17,254 nt of DNA. Source: Thermoanaerobaculales bacterium. GTDB taxonomy: Bacteria; Acidobacteriota; Thermoanaerobaculia; Thermoanaerobaculales; Sulfomarinibacteraceae. Position 1 is the stretch's first letter, and every line of letters begins with the position of its first letter. A program made the position numbers and the translations under genes. The stretch is taken from assembly GCA_029938595.1 (NCBI GenBank), contig JAOZUP010000033.1, forward strand, positions 1 to 17,254, given 5' to 3'. The notes beneath the pieces are model-generated. The model was given only the letters and a program-made list of their open reading frames with translations. It searched no databases and was not told where the DNA came from. This document shows positions 1 through 6,842 of the stretch, piece after piece.

Positions 1-591
1 CAAGGAGCTGACGGGGTGATCATCGGCGGTTGCTGGCCGGGTGAATGCCACTATGTGACCGAAGGAAACTACGATGCACTCGGCAATATGCACCTGTCCA
101 AAAAACTCCTTCAGCTCATCGGGTTGAATCCAGACCGGTTGAGACTCGAATGGATCGGCGCATCGGAAGGCTCTCGCTTCGCCGAGGTCATGAGTGAGTT
201 CGCCAAGTTGTTGGCGGAGCTGGGACCTCTCAGCCATGACGAGGGAATTGACGAAGCCGCCTTGAGGCTCAAGCTCGATGCCGTGAATCAACTGGTCCCG
301 TATCTGAAGCTGGTGGAAAGGGAGAAGTTGAGAGTACCGACCAAGTCGGAGGAGGCTTATAACGACTTCTTCAACAGTGACGCGGTGAACAAGCTCTTCA
401 ATGACTTGATTGCAGATAAGTTGGCAATCAGTCAGATCTTGTTGGCTCTGGCGGAGAAACCGCTCTCTACCGGAGAAATCTCAGAGGTATTGGGTCTGAA
501 CCCCTCAGAGGTCTCGAAGCACATGAACAGCTCATCGAGGCAGGGATTCGTCAGATACGACCTCGAGCGGAAATGCTACGCGCTCGCATGA
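1..591 (+). CDS. MvhD/BamF-like iron-sulfur subunit with C-terminal winged helix, 5' end cut off
   Basis: The reading frame is open from base 1, so the gene starts before the window; 196 residues are visible. The first visible residues contain GGCWPGECHY followed by EGNY, the cysteine-containing signature of the MvhD family (delta subunit of methyl-viologen-reducing hydrogenase, BamF in class II benzoyl-CoA reductase). These small [2Fe-2S] proteins pass electrons between an HdrA-type flavoprotein and a partner. An internal GTG at 16 falls inside the motif and is not the start. After the MvhD part, a helical linker leads to about 55 residues that look like a winged helix-turn-helix (LSTGEISEVLGLNPSEVSKH, then a short wing). 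The following three genes encode NuoE/F/G-like subunits, so this is the proximal subunit of an NADH-linked electron-transfer complex. HdrA-like or other catalytic genes may lie upstream, out of view. The family call is firm; the physiological partner is inferred. Confidence 0.85.
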   Translation, partial: QGADGVIIGGCWPGECHYVTEGNYDALGNMHLSKKLLQLIGLNPDRLRLEWIGASEGSRFAEVMSEFAKLLAELGPLSHDEGIDEAALRLKLDAVNQLVPYLKLVEREKLRVPTKSEEAYNDFFNSDAVNKLFNDLIADKLAISQILLALAEKPLSTGEISEVLGLNPSEVSKHMNSSSRQGFVRYDLERKCYALA

Positions 592-632
592 GCACAACGA
601 ACAATCGTGGAGACAAGGACTGAAAACCAGCA

Positions 633-1085
633 ATGAATGACGACAGAATCGACCAAATTATCGAGAGCCACCAGAGCGAGGCCAGCTCATTGATTCAGGT
701 GCTCCTGGACATTCAGAGTGAGGATCGCTGGCTTTCGAAGGAAGCTCTTTCGAGGGTCAGCGAGAAATTAGATGTCCCTCTGCGACGGATTCAGCACATC
801 GCCACTTTCTACAAGGCCTTCAGCCTGTCTCCCAAGGGGCGCCATGAAGTTCACATCTGCATGGGTACTGCCTGTCATGTTCGTGGTGCGGGACGTGTCC
901 TCGAGAAGGTCGAGGCCGTGACCGGTATCGGACCAGGAGAAACGGATCTCGACATGAAGTTCAGCCTGGAGACCGTCAACTGTCTCGGTTGCTGCGCTTT
1001 GGGACCGGTGATGGAAATCGATGGAACGACTCACGGCAGGCTCTCGGCAGCCGATACAACAGATGTGCTGCAGACCTATGAGTAG
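633..1085 (+). CDS. NuoE-like [2Fe-2S] thioredoxin-fold subunit (BamG/HydC-like)
   Basis: The 150-residue protein has the full-length layout of the NuoE/24-kDa family: an N-terminal three-helix region (residues 1-65), then a thioredoxin-like domain with four cluster ligands, Cys76 and Cys81 (CMGTAC) and Cys117 and Cys121 (CLGCC). Members hold one [2Fe-2S] cluster beside the NADH/FMN subunit in complex I, bifurcating hydrogenases and Bam-type complexes. It lies 41 nt after the MvhD-like gene and 9 nt before the NuoF-like gene, so all are probably in one operon. The N-terminus IDQIIESHQSEASSLIQVLLDIQ is typical and supports the ATG at 633. Complex I itself is unlikely because no membrane subunits or NuoBCD genes are nearby. 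The gene symbol is left open because bamG, hndA, hydC and hoxE-type homologues cannot be separated by eye. Confidence 0.9.
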   Translation: MNDDRIDQIIESHQSEASSLIQVLLDIQSEDRWLSKEALSRVSEKLDVPLRRIQHIATFYKAFSLSPKGRHEVHICMGTACHVRGAGRVLEKVEAVTGIGPGETDLDMKFSLETVNCLGCCALGPVMEIDGTTHGRLSAADTTDVLQTYE

Positions 1086-1094
1086 GCATCTACG

Positions 1095-3023
1095 ATGATC
1101 CGGATCAACTCCCCTGATGAGCTCGTGGCACTCAGAGACCGAATAGTATCCGAGAGAAACCCCGACACACCTTGCATCACAGTCTGTGCCGGCACCGGCT
1201 GCCTTGCCTCCGGCTCGAGGGACGTCGTCGCAGCGTTCAACCACGCGATCGGAACGCAGGATTTGGATGTCGAGGTCGGCTTCAGAGCAACGGGGTGTCA
1301 CGGCTTCTGTGAGAAGGGTCCCATAGTTGTCATCGACCCTGAGGAGATCTGCTACCTCCAGGTCACGTCTGAAGACGTCCCCGAGATCATCGCAAAGACA
1401 ATCAAGGAGAAGAAGGTCATAGAGCGCCTTCTCTATGTTGACCAGACCACAGGCGAAAAGGCGGTCCACGAGTCGGACATTCCGTTCTACAAGTACCAGG
1501 AGCGGATGGTCTTCGGCGCCAACAGGAGGATCGACCCCAAGAGTTTCGAGGATTATCTCGCCATCGGCGGCTGTCAGGCATTGACCAAAGCACTCTTCGA
1601 AATGACCCCTGACGAAGTCATCTCAGAGGTGAAAGACGCAAATCTACGGGGTCGCGGAGGCGGGGGATTCCCAGCCGGGGAAAAATGGGAGATCGCTCGC
1701 GCCGCTCCCGGTGAGCCCAAGTATGTCGTCGTCAATTGCGATGAGGGAGACCCCGGCGCCTACATGGATCGATCACTGATGGAGGGCAACCCGTATGGCG
1801 TGCTCGAGGGCTTGACGATCGGAGCCTATGCCATTGGCGCCAATGAGGGTTATGTCTATATTCGCCAGGAGTATCCCCTGGCGTTGGAGAACCTGAGTCT
1901 TGCCATCGAGGATGCCGAGAAACGTGGACTCCTCGGTAAAGACATCCTCGGCTCCGGATTCGATTTCAAGGTCAAGGTGCACCGTGGCGCCGGCGCCTTT
2001 GTCTGCGGTGAAGAGACGGCTCTGATCATTTCATTGGAGGGCGAGGTCGGCGAACCAAGGCCCAGACCGCCCTACCCTGCCGTAAAAGGACTCTGGGGCA
2101 AGCCGACGAACATCAACAATGTGGAGACATGGGCCAACATCCCTCTGATCATCAATGGCGGAGCTGCTGCCTTTGCCGCGATCGGCACCGAGGGAAGCAA
2201 GGGCACGAAGATCTTCTCCCTGGTCGGCAAGATCGCCAATACCGGCCTCGTGGAAGTGCCCATGGGCATCAGCCTGAGAGATGTCATCTACAAGATCGGC
2301 GGTGGCATCCCCGACGGCAAGAAGTTCAAGGCGGTGCAGACCGGCGGGCCGTCCGGAGGGTGCATCCCCGAGGAACGGCTGGATCTGGAAGTCGATTTTG
2401 ATGAGCTCACCAAGGCCGGCTCGATGATGGGGTCGGGTGGGATGATCGTCATGGATGAAGAGACCTGCATGGTTGACGTGGCCAGGTACTTCATCGACTT
2501 CCTCACGGACGAATCGTGCGGCAAGTGTGTCCCCTGCCGTGAGGGCCTGAGGCAGATGCAGAGAATTCTAACCAGAATCACCGAAGGAAAAGGAGAAGAG
2601 AGTGACATCGAGGTCCTGGAGGAGCTTGCCGAGACGGCGCAAGAGGCCTCACTGTGTGCCTTGGGTAAGACCGCCCCGAACCCTTTCCTGAGCACTTTTC
2701 GGTACTTCAGAGATGAGTACGAGGCACACATCAATGAGAAGCGGTGTCCCGCGCTGTCCTGCAAGAAGCTGGTCTCGTACTATATCGAACCGGAGAAGTG
2801 CAAGGCATGTTTGATCTGTCTCAAGGAATGCCCCGCCGGGGCGATCGATGGTGCAAAGAAGACGATCCACATCATCGACCAGGAGAAGTGCGACGCATGC
2901 GGCATCTGCTTTGAGGTCTGCCCCTCCCGCTTTGACGCGGTCGTGAGGATTTCAGGCGAGCCTGTTCCGCCTCCCATTCCGGAAGAGAAGAGAATGGTCA
3001 TCAGAAAGAGCAAACGGCAATGA
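1095..3023 (+). CDS. NuoF-like NADH-binding flavin/iron-sulfur subunit with extra 2x[4Fe-4S] ferredoxin domain (BamH/HydB-like)
   Basis: The 642-residue protein has four parts. Residues 25-95 form a thioredoxin-like [2Fe-2S] domain (Cys31, Cys36, Cys68, Cys72). Residues 130-330 form the NuoF FMN/NADH domain, with the glycine-rich LRGRGGGGFPAGEKW at 184-198 and CDEGDPGAYMDR at 215-226. An SLBB-like domain and the N3-type [4Fe-4S] site follow (Cys475, Cys478, Cys481, Cys521). The C-terminus carries two ferredoxin-type [4Fe-4S] sites (Cys569/572/575/579 and Cys599/602/605/609). This is the architecture of HydB/HndC/BamH-type subunits, which oxidise or reduce NAD(H) and branch electrons to ferredoxin-like carriers, and not of plain complex I NuoF, which lacks both end domains. 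It is cytoplasmic, with no membrane segments. The stop overlaps the next start by 4 nt (ATGA), so the two are probably translationally coupled. Confidence 0.93.
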   Translation: MIRINSPDELVALRDRIVSERNPDTPCITVCAGTGCLASGSRDVVAAFNHAIGTQDLDVEVGFRATGCHGFCEKGPIVVIDPEEICYLQVTSEDVPEIIAKTIKEKKVIERLLYVDQTTGEKAVHESDIPFYKYQERMVFGANRRIDPKSFEDYLAIGGCQALTKALFEMTPDEVISEVKDANLRGRGGGGFPAGEKWEIARAAPGEPKYVVVNCDEGDPGAYMDRSLMEGNPYGVLEGLTIGAYAIGANEGYVYIRQEYPLALENLSLAIEDAEKRGLLGKDILGSGFDFKVKVHRGAGAFVCGEETALIISLEGEVGEPRPRPPYPAVKGLWGKPTNINNVETWANIPLIINGGAAAFAAIGTEGSKGTKIFSLVGKIANTGLVEVPMGISLRDVIYKIGGGIPDGKKFKAVQTGGPSGGCIPEERLDLEVDFDELTKAGSMMGSGGMIVMDEETCMVDVARYFIDFLTDESCGKCVPCREGLRQMQRILTRITEGKGEESDIEVLEELAETAQEASLCALGKTAPNPFLSTFRYFRDEYEAHINEKRCPALSCKKLVSYYIEPEKCKACLICLKECPAGAIDGAKKTIHIIDQEKCDACGICFEVCPSRFDAVVRISGEPVPPPIPEEKRMVIRKSKRQ

Positions 3024-3625
3024 AAAGTATCCGCATGCAGATTGACGGAAAAGAGGTACAGGCAGCAAAGGGGATGACCGTCCTCGAAGCGGCTCGAAGT
3101 GCGGGGATTTCGATCCCCACCCTCTGTCATCACGAGCAGCTGGCGCCTTTCGGAGGGTGCCGGCTGTGCATCGTGGAAGTAGAAGCTCACGGCGGGAAAA
3201 ACATCGTTGCTTCCTGCGTGTTTCAGGCAGAAGACGATCTGATCATCAATACCAGATCCGACAAGATCGACAGAATCCGCAAAAGCATTCTGGAGCTCCT
3301 GCTGGCACATGCTCCGGAATCGCCGCGGCTACAGGAGCTGGCTAAGGACTATGGAGCAGACAAAGACAAGTTTCCGCAAGAGGCTTCATTCTGTGTTCAT
3401 TGCGGTCTCTGTGTTCGCTACTGTGCCGAGGTCAAGCAGTTGAACGCCGTTGGTTTCATCGACCGGGGAATCAGAAAAGAGATCGCATTCCTACCGGAAA
3501 TCGCCTCCAAGGAGTGCAACGACTGCAAGGAGTGCTTTCCACTGTGCCCGACCTCCTATCTCCAGGCGGCGTTCGTCCTCGTCGAATCGCTGGCGTTCCC
3601 CCGCGATCAAGCGACTCAAGCGTGA
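3020..3625 (+). CDS. NuoG N-terminal-like [2Fe-2S]/2x[4Fe-4S] subunit (BamI-like)
   Basis: The 201-residue iron-sulfur protein matches only the N-terminal part of NuoG. Residues 1-75 are a plant-ferredoxin-like [2Fe-2S] domain (Cys36, Cys47, Cys50, Cys66). Two [4Fe-4S] sites follow: Cys125/128/131/135 (CVHCGLCVRYC) and Cys166/169/172/176 (CNDCKECFPLC). The His-Cys3 cluster site that follows the [2Fe-2S] domain in true NuoG is missing: the region AHAPESPRLQEL keeps a His but has no cysteines. The large molybdopterin-like domain of NuoG is also absent. Such short proteins partner NuoE/NuoF-like subunits in Bam and other soluble NADH-linked complexes. The ATG at 3020 overlaps the upstream stop in ATGA. 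It ends 14 nt before the HD-domain gene. Role in electron transfer is firm; the exact complex is inferred. Confidence 0.9.
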   Translation: MKSIRMQIDGKEVQAAKGMTVLEAARSAGISIPTLCHHEQLAPFGGCRLCIVEVEAHGGKNIVASCVFQAEDDLIINTRSDKIDRIRKSILELLLAHAPESPRLQELAKDYGADKDKFPQEASFCVHCGLCVRYCAEVKQLNAVGFIDRGIRKEIAFLPEIASKECNDCKECFPLCPTSYLQAAFVLVESLAFPRDQATQA

Positions 3626-3639
3626 CTGGAGACGACGCG

Positions 3640-4485
3640 ATGTCAGCCATGGTCCTGAAGGACATCGAGAACTCGTTGCGGGCCCACATACAACGCGAGG
3701 AAACCGCCGCCGATCAGGGCGAGAGAACCATCGACAGCCTGTGGAATCACCTGTGCAGAACCGCCAGGATCGCCGAGCAGCTCGGCCGCGCCGAAGGCGT
3801 CGACCCCTCCACCTGCCGTCTCGCCGCACTGTTTCACGATGCCGGCAAGTTTCACCAAGGCAAGCTCCACGGGGATTCGGAACCCGAGGAGCAGCACTCT
3901 GTCAAGATCCTGGCCGGCCTGGCCCAGCAGCATGTCATTCCCGAGCAACAGGTCGCGGAGATCAGCGAGGCAATCCTACAGCTCTATCGGGGCGACCCCG
4001 ATCCGGCACCTTTGGCAAAGGTACTCTTCGATGCCGACAACCTGGACAAGCTCGGCTACCTGGGAGCTGCCAACTTCTTCGTCAAACGCGGTCTGAGGGG
4101 TCGGGGGATCTCACGCTCGTTCATGGTCCAGTTCACCGTCGAACTCACCTACGCGCGGCACGCCGTGGCCTGCATGCAGACTGAAGCCGGCCGAAACTGG
4201 GCCAGGCGGCGGGCGCCTCAGACACAGAGCTTTTTCTCTTCGCTGCTCGACCAACTGCGAGAGGACGGCTTGGCCGATCTGGTGATCAAGGAGCTCCACT
4301 TCGACGGCTTGCTGATCGATGCGGTTGTCCCTGCGGCCTGCAGCTGCTCCCGGGCCCTGGTTCCCGAGATCTGGCAGAAGGAGGGCATCAAGTGCTGCAA
4401 GATCCACCTCGTACACGCCTGCCAAGCCTGCGACGAGCGATACGAGGTACGCTTCTGCCGGCCCAGGTTGGCAAGCGGTGAGTGA
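3640..4485 (+). CDS. HD-domain phosphohydrolase-like protein with cysteine-rich C-terminus
   Basis: I chose the ATG at 3640 because a GGAG lies 8 nt upstream (3628-3631) and the preceding stop is at 3625; this gives 281 residues. The N-terminal two thirds is an HD domain: His37, the His66-Asp67 pair (ALFHDAGKFH), His86 and Asp131 in DADNLDKLG, which resembles the YpgQ/YedJ type of small metal-dependent phosphohydrolases. The C-terminal 60 residues carry seven cysteines (234, 236, 252, 253, 261, 264, 273), including CSC, CC and CQAC; they could bind zinc or an iron-sulfur cluster, although I recognise no named domain there. It is the last gene of the electron-transfer operon and GC content rises within it. 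The substrate is unknown. It may be a regulator or maintenance factor for the complex, but that is a guess. Confidence 0.8.
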   Translation: MSAMVLKDIENSLRAHIQREETAADQGERTIDSLWNHLCRTARIAEQLGRAEGVDPSTCRLAALFHDAGKFHQGKLHGDSEPEEQHSVKILAGLAQQHVIPEQQVAEISEAILQLYRGDPDPAPLAKVLFDADNLDKLGYLGAANFFVKRGLRGRGISRSFMVQFTVELTYARHAVACMQTEAGRNWARRRAPQTQSFFSSLLDQLREDGLADLVIKELHFDGLLIDAVVPAACSCSRALVPEIWQKEGIKCCKIHLVHACQACDERYEVRFCRPRLASGE

Positions 4486-4521
4486 GGGAATAGAGGAGGT
4501 CGATCGGGCGCACCAGCACCC

Positions 4522-4702
4522 AGCCCGCTTATCTCACCGGGTGTCTACTACGGGCGGCGAATCGCGGCGTCCCGCCGTGCTTGTCGCAAATCGTGCTCCT
4601 CGACGTAGCGCAACTACGACTGCGTCGCCCAATTCACAACAAACCCAGCGGATACTTGCACTTCGCCACCCTCGCTACGAAACCCGGTGAGATAAGCGGG
4701 CT
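4522..4702. repeat. 181-bp element bounded by perfect 21-bp inverted repeats (MITE-like)
   Basis: Bases 4522-4542 are the exact reverse complement of 4682-4702; the arm core is CCCGCTTATCTCACCGGG. The 139 bp between them contain further partial palindromes (for example GTAG-CGCAA-CTAC near 4605-4617) and no convincing gene. It fills most of the 324-nt gap between the HD-domain gene and the dehydratase-like operon. No target-site duplication is evident at the edges. It could be a non-autonomous mobile element, a dispersed palindromic repeat, or a large hairpin that ends the upstream transcript. The promoter of the downstream operon should lie at 4703-4800, but I cannot point to clear -35/-10 boxes. 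Confidence 0.75.
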
Positions 4703-4798
4703 AGTCAGGAGTGTTACATGACCGAGTCGGAGGGCTATCGAGACAATTACACTCGGCGCGCGATGAAGGGTAACGATACAATCTCAGGGGATACCGCC

Positions 4799-4805
4799 GG
4801 GGAGG
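4799..4805 (+). promoter_or_regulatory. Strong ribosome binding site for the dehydratase-like gene
   Basis: GGGGAGG lies 4 nt before the ATG at 4810. It is one of the clearest Shine-Dalgarno sequences in the window and fixes the start of the first gene of the three-gene operon. Confidence 0.6.
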
Positions 4806-4809
4806 GCTT

Positions 4810-6054
4810 ATGAGCCAGGAGAAGAGCGCTATCAAGAAGATCCGCGCCACGGGTGCGATGCGCGAGGTCATGGCCGAGTACTTCGCCGAGCTCGACGAGG
4901 CTGCGAAAACGGGTTCAGAGAAGATCGCGTGGTGCACCAGTGTCGGACCGGCCGAGCTACTGCGCTCCTTCGGCTTTCTGGTGTACTTCCCGGAGAATCA
5001 CGGCGCGCTGCTCGGCGCCACGCGGATGGCGGCCGATTTGATTCCGGCGGCCACCGCGGCCGGCTACTCGCCGGAGATCTGCTCCTACCTGACGAGCGAC
5101 GTCGGGTCGTATCTGAGCAAGACCACCCCGCTGACCCGCGCCTTCGGTATGGAGTCGGTACCGAAGGCAGACGTCCTGGTCTACAACACCAATCAGTGCC
5201 GCGATGTCCAGGACTGGCTCGGATTCTACGAGCGCGAATGGGGAGTGCCGATGCTCGGGATCCAGACACCGCGTTCCGTCGGCGACCTCTCAGACGCCAT
5301 CGTCGGCGGGCTGATCGAGCAGCACAAGGCCCTGATCCCACACCTCGAGGAGATCTCCGGCCGAAAGTTCGACATCGACCGGCTGCGGGAGGTCATGGCC
5401 TCGTCCCACCGCTGCACCCAGCTGTGGCGCGAGGTCCTCCGTTTGGCCACGCACCGGCCCTCGCCGATCACCTTCTTTGACTGCACGATCCACATGGGTC
5501 CCGCAGTGGTGCTGCGCGGCGAAGAGCGCGCCGAGCGGTACTACGAGGTCCTGATAGCCGAGCTCGAGGAGAGGATCGCCGACGGCGTCGGTGCGGTCGA
5601 CGACGAGAGCCTCCGCTTCTACTGGGAGGGCATGCCGGTGTGGGGCAAGCTCCGCGACCACGCGGAGCAGTTTGCCGGCCACCGGGCGTGCGTGGTGGCC
5701 TCCACCTACTGCAACAGCTGGATCTTCGACGCCCTCGAATACGCCGACCCCTTCGAGGGCATGGCCCGCGCCTACACCGAGATCTTCATCGTCCGCTCGG
5801 AGGATTTCAAGCAGGGGTATATGGAGTCGATGGTGCGCGACTACGCCATTGACGGGATCATCTTCCACGACGCCAAGACCTGCCCCAACAACTCGAACAA
5901 CCGCTACGGCCTGCCGCTTCGTCTCCGCGAGCAGATCGGAACCCCGTTCGTGGTCATCGACGGTGACCTCAACGATCTTCGCCTGTACTCAGAGGAGCAG
6001 GCGCGGACCCAGTTCGAGGCGCTGGTGGAGCAGCTTCAGGAGCAACCCGCATAG
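4810..6054 (+). CDS. Single-subunit 2-hydroxyacyl-CoA dehydratase / benzoyl-CoA reductase / double-cubane family protein
   Basis: The 414-residue protein belongs to the HgdB/BcrB family (2-hydroxyglutaryl-CoA dehydratase D-component). Recognisable segments are WCTSVGPAELLRSFGFLVYF (41-60), ENHGALLGATR (62-72), YSPEICSYLTSDVG (86-99), VYNTNQCRD (124-132) and FHDAKTCPN (352-360). Cys91, Cys130 and Cys358 have spacings close to those of the three [4Fe-4S] ligands known in HadB. Cys42, Cys225, Cys294 and Cys301 are extra candidates. Known members take one very-low-potential electron from an ATP-driven activator and carry out radical dehydration (dehydratases), ring reduction (class I benzoyl-CoA reductase) or reduction of small molecules (double-cubane protein, DCCP). 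Dehydratases and Bcr need two different catalytic subunits, whereas DCCP is a homodimer. Only one is present here, next to one activator, so a homodimeric DCCP-like or novel enzyme is likely. The next gene starts on the last base of its stop codon. The family is firm; substrate unknown. Confidence 0.9.
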   Translation: MSQEKSAIKKIRATGAMREVMAEYFAELDEAAKTGSEKIAWCTSVGPAELLRSFGFLVYFPENHGALLGATRMAADLIPAATAAGYSPEICSYLTSDVGSYLSKTTPLTRAFGMESVPKADVLVYNTNQCRDVQDWLGFYEREWGVPMLGIQTPRSVGDLSDAIVGGLIEQHKALIPHLEEISGRKFDIDRLREVMASSHRCTQLWREVLRLATHRPSPITFFDCTIHMGPAVVLRGEERAERYYEVLIAELEERIADGVGAVDDESLRFYWEGMPVWGKLRDHAEQFAGHRACVVASTYCNSWIFDALEYADPFEGMARAYTEIFIVRSEDFKQGYMESMVRDYAIDGIIFHDAKTCPNNSNNRYGLPLRLREQIGTPFVVIDGDLNDLRLYSEEQARTQFEALVEQLQEQPA

Positions 6055-6842
6055 TGAATGATCCGCTCTACTGTGGTGTGGACGTGGGGGCGTCCTCCAC
6101 AAAGCTGGTCCTTCTGGATCAGAGTCGCGAGGTCCGCGGCCACTCCATCCGACGCTCAGGCGTCGACTATGCCGCGACAGCGCGCGCCTGTCTCGACGAG
6201 GCCATCGGCGCGGCAGGTGCCGAGGCGGGCCAGGTCCGCCGCACGGTGTCCACCGGCTACGGGCGCCGCAACGTGGACTTCTCCGATGACACCCGCACCG
6301 AGCTCCACTGCCACGGGGTCGGGTGCTACCACCACTTCCCCTCCGCCATCACTATCGTCGACATCGGTTGCCAGGACAACAAGATCATCCGCCTCGACGA
6401 AAGCGGGCGTCGGGTCGACTTCAAGATGAACCGCAAGTGCGCGGCCGGCACCGGCGCCTTTCTCGAAGAGATCGCGCTCCGGCTCGACGTCGAGCTGGAA
6501 GAGCTCGAGCGGTTGGCAAGCAGCACCACCGAGGCGGTTCGGCTGAACAGCTTCTGCACCGTCTTCGCCTCGACCGAGATCCTCTCCCACCTCCGCCGCG
6601 GTGAGCCCCTGGCCAATCTCATCCGGGGCGCGTTTGCTTCGGTCGTCAACCGGGTGGCGGAAATGGACCGTCTCGATGGAGAAGTGGTACTCACCGGCGG
6701 CGTCGTCGCTCACAACCCGACAACCGCCGAGATCTTTGCTGACAAGGTGGACGGAGAGGTGAAAGTGCCCCCCGACCCACAGTTCTCGGGCGCTCTCGGC
6801 GCGGCCTTGACCGCGCTGGCACAGGAGGAGAAAAATGCTTGA
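6054..6842 (+). CDS. ASKHA-type ATPase activator of the dehydratase-like protein (HgdC/BcrD/DCCP-reductase family)
   Basis: The 262-residue protein starts with GTG at 6054, sharing one base with the upstream TAG; an AGGAG lies at 6038-6042. It has the acetate/sugar kinase-Hsc70-actin fold signatures: phosphate loop GVDVGASSTKLV (8-19), second loop VDIGCQDNK (102-110), and the adenosine motif LTGGVVAHN near residue 215. Cys129 (NRKCAAGTG) and Cys168 (SFCTVFAS) are 39 residues apart, as in HgdC of Acidaminococcus (Cys127/Cys166), where a homodimer holds one bridging [4Fe-4S] cluster. ATP hydrolysis drives electron transfer to the partner encoded just upstream. Odd points are Cys106 where GGQD is usual in activators, and ASTE where AESE is usual after the second cluster Cys. 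The electron donor is probably ferredoxin, possibly charged by the upstream NADH-linked module (inference). Confidence 0.92.
   Translation: MNDPLYCGVDVGASSTKLVLLDQSREVRGHSIRRSGVDYAATARACLDEAIGAAGAEAGQVRRTVSTGYGRRNVDFSDDTRTELHCHGVGCYHHFPSAITIVDIGCQDNKIIRLDESGRRVDFKMNRKCAAGTGAFLEEIALRLDVELEELERLASSTTEAVRLNSFCTVFASTEILSHLRRGEPLANLIRGAFASVVNRVAEMDRLDGEVVLTGGVVAHNPTTAEIFADKVDGEVKVPPDPQFSGALGAALTALAQEEKNA

Noticed and set aside
1..60. Selenocysteine in the MvhD-like protein, as reported for some BamF proteins
   Set aside because: The cysteine motif is encoded by TGC codons and there is no in-frame TGA in the visible part; the missing 5' part cannot be judged.
768..1469. 233-codon open frame on the minus strand across the NuoE/NuoF junction
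   Set aside because: Both plus-strand genes beneath it have conserved cluster motifs; the antisense protein has no recognisable features.
633..3625. Complex I (nuoEFG) operon
   Set aside because: The NuoF-like protein has extra N- and C-terminal iron-sulfur domains, the NuoG-like protein lacks its large domain, and an MvhD-like gene precedes them; no membrane subunits are present.
4319..4690. Open frame running from the HD-domain gene into the inverted-repeat element
   Set aside because: It begins in the wrong frame of a real gene, has no ribosome binding site, and its second half is repeat sequence rich in Arg/Ser/Thr.
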